The translations under genes were made by a program, and so were the position numbers. Positions 39,875 to 52,135 of a DNA stretch of 64,000 bases are shown one piece after another. The DNA is from Undaria pinnatifida (Eukaryota; Sar; Phaeophyceae; Laminariales; Alariaceae). Below the pieces are notes generated by a model that was not told the origin of the DNA, did not search any database, and saw only the letters and a program-made list of their open reading frames with translations. Where the stretch lies: positions 7,505,632 to 7,569,631 of the forward strand of contig JABAKD010000028.1 in the NCBI GenBank assembly GCA_012845835.1, in the 5' to 3' direction. Every line of letters begins with the position of its first letter. Position 1 is the stretch's first letter.

Positions 39875-42800
39875 CTGCTTGTACAAATAAGTTGTTTTGT
39901 TACACATGCCCAGTACCAGGTGCAGTAGCGTTCACGTATTCATCGCAGCAGCAGGTACATGCCGGCGAATCGCAATGCAGCAACGCAATCGTCAACGCAG
40001 GCGTCGGGGAAGGGCGGGGAGGGGTTATGGAAATGTTGGCACATGTCCATGTACTATTCAAGGTACAGTAGCAATGTTCATGTGTATATAATAGTAGATC
40101 TAGGAGGTCTGAAATGTGTCGGTTAACATATGAGGAGGAATTACTGCTGTAGTTGCATGTACCGTATGCGCAGGAATTACTGCTGTGAAATAGTGTTCTC
40201 TCGTAGGAGGTTCCTCGGCCTCACCCTTTGGTGGGCCTCTCTGGATTGGCATGGCATCCTATTAATAGCTGTCCTGTCACCGCTGAGAAGCTACCACCGT
40301 CGACTTCAGTGTACTCTGTGCTTCGTGTAGCTGTGTGTTGAGTCACTTAAGCGTCGTATTTACAACATACACCGTCATCTCTGCAGCACAGAAGTATCTT
40401 CAGCTTTTCACCGAGCACTAGCCTTTGCCACCCGCTTGGCATCGTTTACGCGGGACTTTTTCTCCTCCTCGAGTAGGCCTCTGGCCTCCGAGCTCTCGCC
40501 TTCCGCCGTGCGCGTCACCACCTCGGCCTTCAGCTAGGCGGCTTCGGCGGAGACACACGCCTGCCCCGGAGCATCCAGGTCTGCTTTAACCCCTCGGCAA
40601 AAACGATTATGCCGAGGGGTTGAAGCAGATCTATATGCTCCGCGTCATGCGTGATACTCCGCCGAAACCGATCAGCAAGAGGACGAGGTGGCGAAACGCA
40701 CGGCGGAAGGCGAGGCTGCGGAGGCCAGAGGCTTCCTCGAGGAGGAACAAACGTGCCACGTGAACGATGCCAAGCGGGTGGCAAAGCACATGCCGAGGGG
40801 TCCAAGCAGACCTGGATACTGCGCGTGAGGCGTGTGTGTCTCCGCCGAAACCGCTCAGCGAAAGGCCGAGGTGGCGAAATGCACGGCGGAAGGCAAGGTT
40901 GCGGAGGCCAGAGGCCTGCTCCAGGAGCAAATAAAGTGTCGCGTGAACGATGCCAAGCGGGTGGCAAAGGCACGGGAATGCAGAACGGGATTGCTACGTT
41001 ATACTTGTTATGGAAATGTTGGCACACGTCCATGTACTAGTCAAGGTAAGGTAGCACTGCTCATGTGTGTATAGTAGATCTGGTAGATCTGATATGTGCC
41101 GGTCGACATGAAACGTATGGGGAGGAATTACTGCTGTAGTTGCGTGTGACGTATGCGGAGGAATTACTGCTGTAGACTAGTGCTCTCTCGCAGTAGGTTC
41201 CTCGACCTCACCCTTTTGTGGGTCTCTCTGGATTGGCATGGCGTCCTATTAATAGCTGTCCTGTCACCGCTGGGAAGCTACCATCTTCTGGACTTCAGTG
41301 TACGCTGTGCTTTATATAGCTGTGTGTTGGTCACCTAAGCGCCGTATTTACAACATCACACCCATCATCTCTGCAGCACAGAAGTATCTTCAGCTTTTCA
41401 CCGAGCACTAGCCTTTGTCACCCGCTTGACATCGTTCACGCGGGACTTTTTCTCCTCCTCCAGTAGGCCTCTGGCCTCCGAGGTCTCGCCTTCCGCCGTG
41501 CGCGTCGCCACCTCGGCCTTCAGCTAGGCGGCTTCGGCGGAGACACACGCCTGCCCCGGAGCATCCAGGTCTGCTTTAACCCCTCAGCAAAAACGATAAT
41601 GCCGAGGGGTTGAAGCAGATCTAAATGCTCCGCGTCATGCGTGATACCCCGCCGAAACCGATCACCAAGAGAACGAGGTGGCGAAACGCACGGCGGAAGG
41701 CGAGGCTGCGGAGGCCAGAGGCTTCCTCGAACAGGAAAAAACGTGCCACGTGAACGATGCCAAGCGGGTGGCAAAGCACATGCCGAGGGGTCCAAGCAGA
41801 CCTGGATACTGCGCGTGAGGCGTGTGTGTCTCCGCCGAAACCGCTCAGCGAAAGGCCGAGGTGGCGAAATGCACGGCGGAAGGCAAGGTTGCGGAGGCCA
41901 GAGGCCTGCTACAGGAGCAAAAAAAGTGTCGCGTGAACCATGCCAAGCGGGTGGCAAAGGCACGGGAATGCAGAACGGGATTGCTACGTTATACTTGTTA
42001 TGGAAATGTTGGCACATGTCCATGTACTAGTCAAGGTAAAGTAGCACTGCTCATGTGTGTATAGTAGATCTGGTAGATCTGATATGTGCCGGTCGACATG
42101 TAACGTATGGGGAGGAATTACTGCTGTAGTTGCATGTAACGTATGCGGAGGAATTACTGCTGTAGACTAGTGCTCTCTCGCAGTAGGTTCCTCGACCTCA
42201 CCCTTTTGTGGGTCTCTCTGGATTGGCATGGCGTCCTATTAATAGCTGTCCTGTCACCGCTGGGAAGCCACCATCTTCTGGACTTCAGTGTACGCTGTGC
42301 TTTATATAGCTGTGTGTTGGTCACCTAAGCGCCGTATTTACAACATCACACCCATCATCTCTGCAGCACAGAAGTATCTTCAGCTTTTCACCGAGCACTA
42401 GCCTTTGTCACCCGCTTGGCATCGTTCACGCGGGACTTTTTCTCCTCCTCCAGTAGGCCTCTGGCCTCCGAGGTCTCGCCTTCCGCCGTGCATTTCGACA
42501 CCTCGGCCTTTCGCTGAGCGGTTGCGGCGGAGTAACTCGCCTGACGCGCAGCATCCTGGTCTGCCGAAAAACCACACCTGGATGCTGCGCGTGAGGCGTG
42601 TGTCTCCGCCGAAACCGCGCAGCGAGAGGACGAGGTGGTGAAACGCACGGCGGAAGGCGAGGCTGCGGAGGCCAGAGGCCTCCTCGAACCGGAAAAAACG
42701 TGCCACGTGAACGATGCCAAGCGGGTGGCAAAGCACATGCCGAGGGGTCCAAGCAGACCTGGATATGTGTGAGGCGTGAGTGTCTCCGCCAAAACCGCTC

Positions 42801-43349
42801 AGCGAAAGGCCGGGGTGGCGGAATGCACGGCGGAAGGCAAGGTTGCTGAGGCCAGAGGCCTGCTCCAGGAGCAAAAAAAGTGCCGCGTGAACGATGCCAA
42901 GCGGGTGGCAAAGGCACGGGAATGCGGAACGGGATTGCTACGTTATACTTGTTATGGAAATGTTGGCACATGTCCATGTACTAGTCAAGGTAAGGTAGCA
43001 CTGCTCATGTGTGTATAGTAGATCTGGTAGATCTGATATGTGCCGGTCGACATGTAACGTATGGGGAGGAATTACTGCTGTAGTTGCATGTAACGTATGC
43101 GGAGGAATTACTGCTGTAGACTAGTGCTCTCTCGCAGTAGGTTCCTCGACCTCACCCTTTTGTGGGTCTCTCTGGATTGGCATGGCGTCCTATTAATAGC
43201 TGTCCTGTCACCGCTGGGAAGCCACCATCTTCTGGACTTCAGTGTACTCTGTGCTTTATATAGCTGTGTGTTGGCCACCTAAGCGCCGTATTTACAACAT
43301 CACACCCATCATCTCTGCAGCACAGAAGTATCTTCAGCTTTTCACCGAG

Positions 43350-43695
43350 CACTAGCCTTTGTCACCCGCTTGGCATCGTTCACGCGGGACTTTTTCTCCT
43401 CCTCCAGTAGGCCTCTGGCCTCCGAGGTCTCGCCCTCCGCCGTGCATTTCGACACCTCGGCCTTTCGCTGAGCGGTTGCGGCGGAGTAACTCGCCTGACG
43501 CGCAGCATCCTGGTCTGCCGAAAAACCACACCTGGATGCTGCGCGTGAGGCGTGTGTCTCCGCCGAAACCGCTCAGCGAGAGGACGAGGTGGCGAAACGC
43601 ACGGCGGAAGGCGAGGCTGCGGAGGCCAGAGGCCTCCTCGAAGAGGAAAAAACGTGCCGCGTGAACGATGCCAAGCGGGTGGCAAAGCACATGCC
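43350..43695. repeat. Representative long inverted repeat of coiled-coil modules within one array unit
   Basis: The left arm (about 43350-43510) encodes the module on the minus strand, the right arm (about 43534-43695) on the plus strand. The arms are roughly 85% identical by eye. They meet at GCAGCATCC / GGATGCTGC with a loop of about 23 nt. A transcript from either strand would fold into a long hairpin. The same arrangement repeats in every unit. Confidence 0.75.
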
Positions 43696-43732
43696 GAGGG
43701 GTCCAAGCAGACCTGGATACTGCGCGTGAGGC

Positions 43733-43975
43733 GTGAGTGTCTACGCCGAAACCGCTCAGCGAAAGGCCGAGGTGGCGAAATGCACGGCGGAAGGCGAGGT
43801 TGCGGAGGCCAGAGGCCTACTCCAGGAGCAAAAAAAGTGCCGCGTGAACGATGCCAAGCGGGTGGCAAAGGCACGGGAATGCAGAACGGGATTGCTACGG
43901 TATACCTGTTATGGAAATGTTGGCACATGTCCATGTACTAGTCAAGGTAAGGTAGCACTGCTCATGTGTGTATAG
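43733..43975 (+). pseudogene. Second plus-strand coiled-coil module of a unit, short open frame
   Basis: This 80-codon frame (GTG start) encodes AETAQRKAEVAKCTAEG, ARGLLQEQKKCRVNDAKR and then an unrelated-looking tail through CTSQGKVALL. In this unit a TGA separates it from the preceding module in the same frame. In units such as 47494-47799 a base change opens the frame further upstream (ADLDTAREACVS). The tail crosses a consensus-like donor (AAG|GTAAGG), so the true exon, if any, may end there. Expression is unknown. Confidence 0.35.
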
Positions 43976-46900
43976 TAGATCTGGTAGATCTGATATGTGC
44001 CGGTCGACATGTAACGTATGGGGAGGAATTACTGTTGTAGTTGCATGTAACGTATGCGGAGGAATTACTGCTGTAGACTAGTGCTCTCTCGCAGTAGGTT
44101 CCTCGACCTCACCCTTTTGTGGGTCTCTCTGGATTGGCATGGCGTCCTATTAATAGCTGTCCTGTCACCGCTGGGAAGCCACCATCTTCTGGACTTCAGT
44201 GTACGCTGTGCTTTATATAGCTGCGTGTTGGTCACCTAAGCGCCGTATTTACAACATCACACCCATCATCTCTGCAGCACAGAAGTATCTTCAGCTTTTC
44301 ACCGAGCACTAGCCTTTGTCACCCGCTTGGCATCGTTCACGCGGGACTTTTTCTCCTCCTCCAGTAGGCCTCTGGCCTCCGAGGTCTCGCCCTCCGCCGT
44401 GCATTTCGACACCTCGGCCTTTCGCTGAGCGGTTGCGGCGGAGTAACTCGCCTGACGCGCAGCATCCTGGTCTGCCGAAAAACCACACCTGGATGCTGCG
44501 CGTGAGGCGTGTGTCTCCGCCGAAACCGCTCAGCGAGAGGACGAGGTGGCGAAACGCACGGCGGAAGGCGAGGCTGCGGAGGCCAGAGGCCTCCTCGAAG
44601 AGGAAAAAACGTGCCGCGTGAACGATGCCAAGCGGGTGGCAAAGCACATGCCGAGGGGTCCAAGCAGACCTGGATACTGCGCGTGAGGCGTGAGTGTCTA
44701 CGCCGAAACCGCTCAGCGAAAGGCCGAGGTGGCGAAATGCACGGCGGAAGGCGAGGTTGCGGAGGCCAGAGGCCTACTCCAGGAGCAAAAAAAGTGCCGC
44801 GTGAACGATGCCAAGCGGGTGGCAAAGGCACGGGAATGCAGAACGGGATTGCTACGGTATACCTGTTATGGAAATGTTGGCACATGTCCATGTACTAGTC
44901 AAGGTAAGGTAGCACTGCTCATGTGTGTATAGTAGATCTGGTAGATCTGATATGTGCCGGTCGACATGTAACGTATGGGGAGGAATTACTGTTGTAGTTG
45001 CATGTAACGTATGCGGAGGAATTACTGCTGTAGACTAGTGCTCTCTCGCAGTAGGTTCCTCGACCTCACCCTTTTGTGGGTCTCTCTGGATTGGCATGGC
45101 GTCCTATTAATAGCTGTCCTGTCACCGCTGGGAAGCCACCATCTTCTGGACTTCAGTGTACGCTGTGCTTTATATAGCTGCGTGTTGGTCACCTAAGCGC
45201 CGTATTTACAACATCACACCCATCATCTCTGCAGCACAGAAGTATGTTCAGCTTTTCACCGAGCACTAGCCTTTGTCACCCGCTTGGCATCGTTCACGCG
45301 GGACTTTTTCTCCTCCTCCAGTAGGCCTCTGGCCTCCGAGGTCTCGCCCTCCGCCGTGCATTTCGACACCTCGGCCTTTCGCTGAGCGGTTGCGGCGGAG
45401 TAACTCGCCTGACGCGCAGCATCCTGGTCTGCCGAAAAACCACACCTGGATGCTGCGCGTGAGGCGTGTGTCTCCGCCGAAACCGCTCAGCGAGAGGACG
45501 AGGTGGCGAAACGCACGGCGGAAGGCGAGGCTGCGGAGGCCAGAGGCCTCCTCGAAGAGGAAAAAACGTGCCGCGTGAACGATGCCAAGCGGGTGGCAAA
45601 GCACATGCCGAGGGGTCCAAGCAGACCTGGATACTGCGCGTGAGGCGTGAGTGTCTACGCCGAAACCGCTCAGCGAAAGGCCGAGGTGGCGAAATGCACG
45701 GCGGAAGGCGAGGTTGCGGAGGCCAGAGGCCTACTCCAGGAGCAAAAAAAGTGCCGCGTGAACGATGCCAAGCGGGTGGCAAAGGCACGGGAATGCAGAA
45801 CGGGATTGCTACGGTATACCTGTTATGGAAATGTTGGCACATGTCCATGTACTAGTCAAGGTAAGGTAGCACTGCTCATGTGTGTATAGTAGATCTGGTA
45901 GATCTGATATGTGCCGGTCGACATGTAACGTATGGGGAGGAATTACTGTTGTAGTTGCATGTAACGTATGCGGAGGAATTACTGCTGTAGACTAGTGCTC
46001 TCTCGCAGTAGGTTCCTCGACCTCACCCTTTTGTGGGTCTCTCTGGATTGGCATGGCGTCCTATTAATAGCTGTCCTGTCACCGCTGGGAAGCCACCATC
46101 TTCTGGACTTCAGTGTACGCTGTGCTTTATATAGCTGCGTGTTGGTCACCTAAGCGCCGTATTTACAACATCACACCCATCATCTCTGCAGCACAGAAGT
46201 ATCTTCAGCTTTTCACCGAGCACTAGCCTTTGCCACCCGCTTGACATCGTTCACGCGGGACTTTTTCTCCTCCTCCAGTAGGCCTCTGGCCTCCGAGGTC
46301 TCGCCTTCCGCCGTGCATTTCGACACCTCGGCCTTTCGCTGAGCGGTTGCGGCGGAGTAACTCGCCTGACGCGCAGCATCCTGGTCTGCCGAAAAACCAC
46401 ACCTGGATGCTGCGCGTGAGGCGTGTGTCTCCGCCGAAACCGCTCAGCGAGAGGACGAGGTGGCGAAACGCACGGCGGAAGGCGAGGCTGCGGAGGCCAG
46501 AGGCTTCCTCGAGGAGGAACAAAAGTGCCACGTGAACGACGCCAAGCGGGTGGCAAAGCACATGCCGAGGGGTCCAAGCAGACCTGGATACTGCGCGTGA
46601 GGCGTGTGTCTCCGCCGAAACTTCTCAGCGAAAGGCCGAGGTGGCGAAATGCACGGCGGAAGGCAAGGTTGCGGAGGCCAGAGGCCTGCTCCAGGAGCAA
46701 AAAAAGTGCCGCGTGAACGATGCCAAGCGGGTGGCAAAGGCACGGGAATGCAGAACGGGATTGCTACGTTATACTTGTTATGGAAATGTTGGCACACGTC
46801 CATGTACTAGTCAAGGTAAAGTAGCACTGCTCATGTGTGTATAGTAGATCTGGTAGATCTGATATGTGCCGGTCGACATGTAACGTATGGGGAGGAATTA

Positions 46901-49900
46901 CTGCTGTAGTTGCATGTAACGTATGCCGAGGAATTACTGCTGTAGACTAGTGCTCTCTCGCAGTAGGTTTCTCGACCTCACCCTTTTGTGGGTCTCTCTG
47001 GATTGGCATGGCGTCCTATTAATAGCTGTCCTGTCACCGCTGGGAAGCCACCATCTTCTGGACTTCAGTGTACTCTGTGCTTTATATAGCTGTGTGTTGG
47101 CCACCTAAGCGCCGTATTTACAACATCACACCCATCATCTCTGCAGCACAGAAGTATCTTCAGCTTTTCACCGAGCACAAGACTTTGCCACCCGCTTGGC
47201 ATCGTTCACGAGGGACTTTTTCTCCTCCTCCAGTAGGCCTCTGGCCTCCGAGGTCTCGCCTTCCGCCGTGCATTTCGACACCTCGGCCTTTCGCTGAGCG
47301 GTTGCGGCGGAGTAACTCGCCTGACGCGCAGCATCCTGGTCTGCCGAAAAACCACACCTGGATGCTGCGCGTGAGGCGTGTGTCTCCGCCGAAACCGCTC
47401 AGCGAGAGGACGAGGTGGCGAAACGCACGGCGGAAGGCGAGGCTGCGGAGGCCAGAGGCCTCCTCGAACAGGAAAAAACGTGCCACGTGAACGATGCCAA
47501 GCGGGTGGCAAAGCACATGCCGAGGGGTCCAAGCAGACCTGGATACTGCGCGTGAGGCGTGTGTCTCCGCCGAAACCGCTCAGCGAAAGGCCGAGGTGGC
47601 GAAATGCACGGCGGAAGGCGAGGTTGCGGAGGCCAGCGGCCTGCTCCAGGAGCAAAAAAAGTGCCGCGTGAACGATGCCAAGCGGGTGGCAAAGGCACGG
47701 GAATGCAGAACGGGATTGCTACGTTATACTTGTTATGGAAATGTTGGCACATGTCCATGTACTAGTCAAGGTAAGGTAGCACTGCTCATGTGTGTATAGT
47801 AGATCTGGTAGATCTGATATGTGCCGGTCGACATGTAACGTATGGGGAGGAATTACTGCTGTAGTTGCATGTAACGTATGCGGAGGAATTACTGCTGTAG
47901 ACTAGTGCTCTCTCGCAGTAGGTTGCTCGACCTCACCCTTTTGTGGGTCTCTCTGGATTGGCATGGCGTCCTATTAATAGCCGTCCTGTCACCGCTGGGA
48001 AGCCACCATCTTCTGGACTTCAGTGTACGCTGTGCTTTATATAGCTGTGTGTTGGCCACCTAAGCGCCGTATTTACAACATCACACCCATCATCTCTGCA
48101 GCACAGAAGTATCTTCAGCTTTTCACCGAGCACTAGCCTTTGCCACCCGCTTGGCATCGTTCACGCGGGACTTTTTCTCCTCCTCCAGTAGGCCTCTGGC
48201 CTCCGAGGTCTCGCCTTCCGCCGTGCATTTCGACACCTCGGCCTTTCGCTGAGCGGTTGCGGCGGAGTAACTCGCCTGACGCGCAGCATCCTGGTCTGCC
48301 GAAAAACCACACCTGGATGCTGCGCGTGAGGCGTGTGTCTCCGCCGAAACCGCTCAGCGAGAGGACGAGGTGGCGAAACGCACGGCGGAAGGCGAGGCTG
48401 CGGAGGCCAGAGGCTTCCTCGAGGAGGAACAAAAGTGCCACGTGAACGACGCCAAGCGGGTGGCAAAGCACATGCCGAGGGGTCCAAGCAGACCTGGATA
48501 CTGCGCGTGAGGCGTGTGTCTCCGCCGAAACTTCTCAGCGAAAGGCCGAGGTGGCGAAATGCACGGCGGAAGGCAAGGTTGCGGAGGCCAGAGGCCTGCT
48601 ACAGGAGCAAAAAAAGTGCCGCGTGAACGATGCCAAGCGGGTGGCAAAGGCACGGGAATGCGGAACGGGATTGCTACGTTATACTTGTTATGGAAATGTT
48701 GGCACATGTCCATGTACTAGTCAAGGTAAGGTAGCACTGCTCATGTGTGTATAGTAGATCTGGTAGATCTGATATGTGCCGGTCGACATGTAACGTATGG
48801 GGAGGAATTACTGCTGTAGTTGCATGTAACGTATGCCGAGGAATTACTGCTGTAGACTAGTGCTCTCTCGCAGTAGGTTCCTCGACCTCACCCTTTTGTG
48901 GGTCTCTCTGGATTGGCATGGCGTCCTATTAATAGCCGTCCTGTCACCGCTGGGAAGCCACCATCTTCTGGACTTCAGTGTACGCTGTGCTTTATATAGC
49001 TGCGTGTTGGTCACCTAAGCGCCGTATTTACAACATCACACCCATCATCTCTGCAGCACAGAAGTATCTTCAGCTTTTCACCGAGCACTAGCCTTTGTCA
49101 CCCGCTTGGCATCGTTCACGCGGGACTTTTTCTCCTCCTCCAGTAGGCCTCTGGCCTCCGAGGTCTCGCCTTCCGCCGTGCATTTCGACACCTCGGCCTT
49201 TCGCTGAGCGGTTGCGGCGGAGTAACTCGCCTGACGCGCAGCATCCTGGTCTGCCGAAAAACCACACCTGGATGCTGCGCGTGAGGCGTGTGTCTCCGCC
49301 GAAACCGCTCAGCGAGAGGACGAGGTGGCGAAACGCACGGCGGAAGGCGAGGCTGCGGAGGCCAGAGGCCTCCTCGAACAGGAAAAAACGTGCCACGTGA
49401 ACGATGCCAAGCGGGTGGCAAAGCACATGCCGAGGGGTCCAAGCAGACCTGGATACTGCGCGTGAGGCGTGTGTCTCCGCCGAAACTTCTCAGCGAAAGG
49501 CCGAGGTGACGAAATGCACGGCGGAAGGCAAGGTTGCGGAGGCCAGAGGCCTGCTCCAGGAGCAAAAAAAGTGCCGCGTGAACGATGCCAAGCGGGTGGC
49601 AAAGGCACGGGAATGCGGAACGGGATTGCTACGTTATACTTGTTATGGAAATGTTGGCACATGTCCATGTACTAGTCAAGGTAAGGTAGCACTGCTCATG
49701 TGTGTATAGTAGATCTGGTAGATCTGATTTGTGCCGGTCGACATGTAACGTATGGGGAGGAATTACTGCTGTAGTTGCATGTAACGTATGCCGAGGAATT
49801 ACTGCTGTAGACTAGTGCTCTCTCGCAGTAGGTTCCTCGACCTCACCCTTTTGTGGGTCTCTCTGGATTGGCATGGCGTCCTATTAATAGCTGTCCTGTC

Positions 49901-51070
49901 ACCGCTGGGAAGCCACCATCTTCTGGACTTCAGTGTACTCTGTGCTTTATATAGCTGTGTGTTGGCCACCTAAGCGCCGTATTTACAACATCACACCCAT
50001 CATCTCTGCAGCACAGAAGTATCTTCAGCTTTTCACCGAGCACTAGCCTTTGTCACCCGCTTGGCATCGTTCACGCGGGACTTTTTCTCCTCCTCCAGTA
50101 GGCCTCTGGCCTCCGAGGTCTCGCCTTCCGCCGTGCATTTCGACACCTCGGCCTTTCGCTGAGCGGTTGCGGCGGAGTAACTCGCCTGACGCGCAGCATC
50201 CTGGTCTGCCGAAAAACCACACCTGGATGCTGCGCGTGAGGCGTGTGTCTCCGCCGAAACCGCTCAGCGAGAGGACGAGGTGGCGAAACGCACGGCGGAA
50301 GGCGAGGCTGCGGAGGCCAGAGGCCTCCTCGAGGAGGAACAAAAGTGCCACGTGAACGATGCCAAGCGGGTGGCAAAGCACATGCCGAGGGGTCCAAGCA
50401 GACCTGGATACTGCGCGTGAGGCGTGAGTGTCTACGCCGAAACCGCTCAGCGAAAGGCCGAGGTGGCGAAATGCACGGCGGAAGGCGAGGCTGCGGAGGC
50501 CAGAGGCCTGCTCCAGGAGCAAAAAAAGTGCCGCGTGAACGATGCCAAGCGGGTGGCAAAGGCACGGGAATGCAGAACGGGATCGCTACGGTATTTGGGA
50601 TGCAATGGAGGCACATGTCCATGTACTAGATAATGTACAGTAGCACTGCTCATGTGTGTATAGTAGATCTGGTAGATCTGATATGTGTCGGTTGACATGT
50701 AACGTATGGGGAGGAATTACTGCTGTAGACTAGTGTTCTCTCGCAGGAGGTTCCACGACCTCACCCTTTTGTGGGTCTCTCTGGATTGGCATGGCATCCT
50801 AGCTGTCCTATCACCTCTGGGAAGCTACCATCATCTGGACTTCAGTGTACTCTGTGCTTTATATATCTGTCTGTTGGCCACCTAAGCGCCGTATTTACAT
50901 CATCACACATTCATCTCTGCCGCACATAATTAATTCTGCTGTCTTCTGTCACCGTTCGTAGTGTCACTACCTCGACTAATATCGAGAGAAACAGCCACGG
51001 GCCACAGCGTCAAAGGTTTCGAATATCACAATAGGGGGGTATACTTTTTCGACGACTAGCAGCAGTGGTG

Positions 51071-51125
51071 CGACCATCGTATGACCATAGACCCACGCAT
51101 TCCCACAATGCCGGGACGGGGGAGG
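51071..51125 (+). repeat. Dispersed coding-like repeat with IDPRIPTMPGR, copy 2
   Basis: The plus strand encodes DHRMTIDPRIPTMPGR. It differs from copies 1 and 3 only at third codon positions within the 11-residue core. Confidence 0.45.
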
Positions 51126-51394
51126 AACGTCGGGGTTGACACAGGCCGGCATCGGAATGCACCAAAGTGCGGGGTGGGAATTTTATTACGTAGACTAAAT
51201 GGGCATCGTCAACTTATCGGTATCGTGATATCGTCATCCCCTACGAGTGCGAGGGTAAGATACCGGTTAGTCGGCAAAACAAAACTGCTGGGCGCGGGTG
51301 ACTCTCGATATGGCGCGGCCGACCCTCGATTTCGGTCGGGGTGGAATTTTGGGTGCTTGGTGGACCCTACTGGCGGCTGTTTTTTATTTTGCTC

Positions 51395-51570
51395 ATTCCT
51401 TTATTCATCTTGGCACTTTTCTTTCTCCTTCTCTCTCCCTAGACGTAACTCAGATCTAGGATCACCAAGCAGGCTCTTCTTCCCCGCCCCCACTACCGCA
51501 CGCGCCTTCGTTTGTATATTGAGAAGACTGCAGCTATTTCTTCCCTCGTCCACCCGGATCGAACTGCTAC
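51395..51570 (+). mobile_element. Pyrimidine-rich interspersed repeat, copy 2
   Basis: Same ordered blocks: CTCTCTCCCTAGACG, CACCAAGCAGGCTCTTC, GCACGCGCCTTCG and TTCTTCCCTCGTC. Confidence 0.5.
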
Positions 51571-51783
51571 AAATATACCCGGTGTCAGTTTGGACGGCTC
51601 AGGATCGGGTGGGATTAGGTCGGCGCGGGATCAGTGTGCCTTGAAAGGGGAGCGGGGCTTAGCAATTACCTGGCAGCAAATAGTGCTTTTGCGTTTGTTG
51701 ACCAATGAATCATCCGAAATATCCGTAGTTGACCAAGGAGTGGGCTTCGTCGCGATGCCAGGCAGTAAGTATTAAAAGCAGGG

Positions 51784-52135
51784 CTGTTCACGGGTCAGGT
51801 CAAACCTCACGGGTCGGGTCGGGTCGGGTCGGGTCGGGTCGGGTCGGGGGACCCGCGAAAAAATTGAGACGTCTTAACTCGACCCGACCCGACCCGCGAG
51901 ATTTAGGAACTCCCTGACCCGACCCGATCCGACCCGCGAGATTTTGCAACCTCTTGACCCGATCCGACCCGACTCGACCCGACCCGACCCGCGAGATTTG
52001 TAAAGCCTGCTGACCTAACCTAACCCGACCCAACCCGTCACACGCCGAGTGACCCGTGAGATGCGGGTTTCATGCGGGTCGGGTCCACTGGACCCGTGAC
52101 AAATCTCACGGGTCAAAGTAGCAAAAACCACGGTT
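51784..52135. repeat. GGGTC-rich minisatellite block
   Basis: It comprises (CGGGT)n runs and their complement, separated by GCGAGATTT. It shares the 40-bp unit seen best at 54520-54640 (four GACCC-like words, then GCGAGATTTCAAAACCTCTT). Confidence 0.75.

Larger units (their letters stand above)
40026..50925. repeat. Tandem array of about eleven 954-990 bp units
   Basis: The landmark TGGAAATGTTGGCAC recurs at 40028, 41011, 42001, 42955 and about every 955-957 bp to 49.65 kb, with a degenerate last copy near 50.6 kb. Each unit holds one minus-strand and two plus-strand copies of a roughly 165-bp coiled-coil-coding module. About 0.5 kb of non-repetitive spacer follows. The spacer contains paired GGAGGAATTACTGCTGTAG motifs, a TAGATCTGGTAGATCTGAT motif and a donor-like TCAAG|GTAAGG. 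The first two units have a 36-bp longer hairpin loop. The encoded module reads like ETAQRKAEVAKCTAEG then ARGLL(E/Q)E(E/Q)KKCRVNDAKR, heptad-like and charge-rich. Copies carry stops and frame changes between modules, so the array is not one long ORF. Confidence 0.9.

Noticed and set aside
40530..50622. Many Pro/Arg-rich minus-strand ORFs and Arg-rich plus-strand ORFs across the array
   Set aside because: They are alternative-frame shadows of the coiled-coil modules; only the AETAQRKAEV-type frame has heptad-like composition and recurs on both strands.
40026..50925. CRISPR-like array
   Set aside because: Units are nearly 1 kb and fully homologous, with no short repeat/unique spacer alternation; the genome is eukaryotic.
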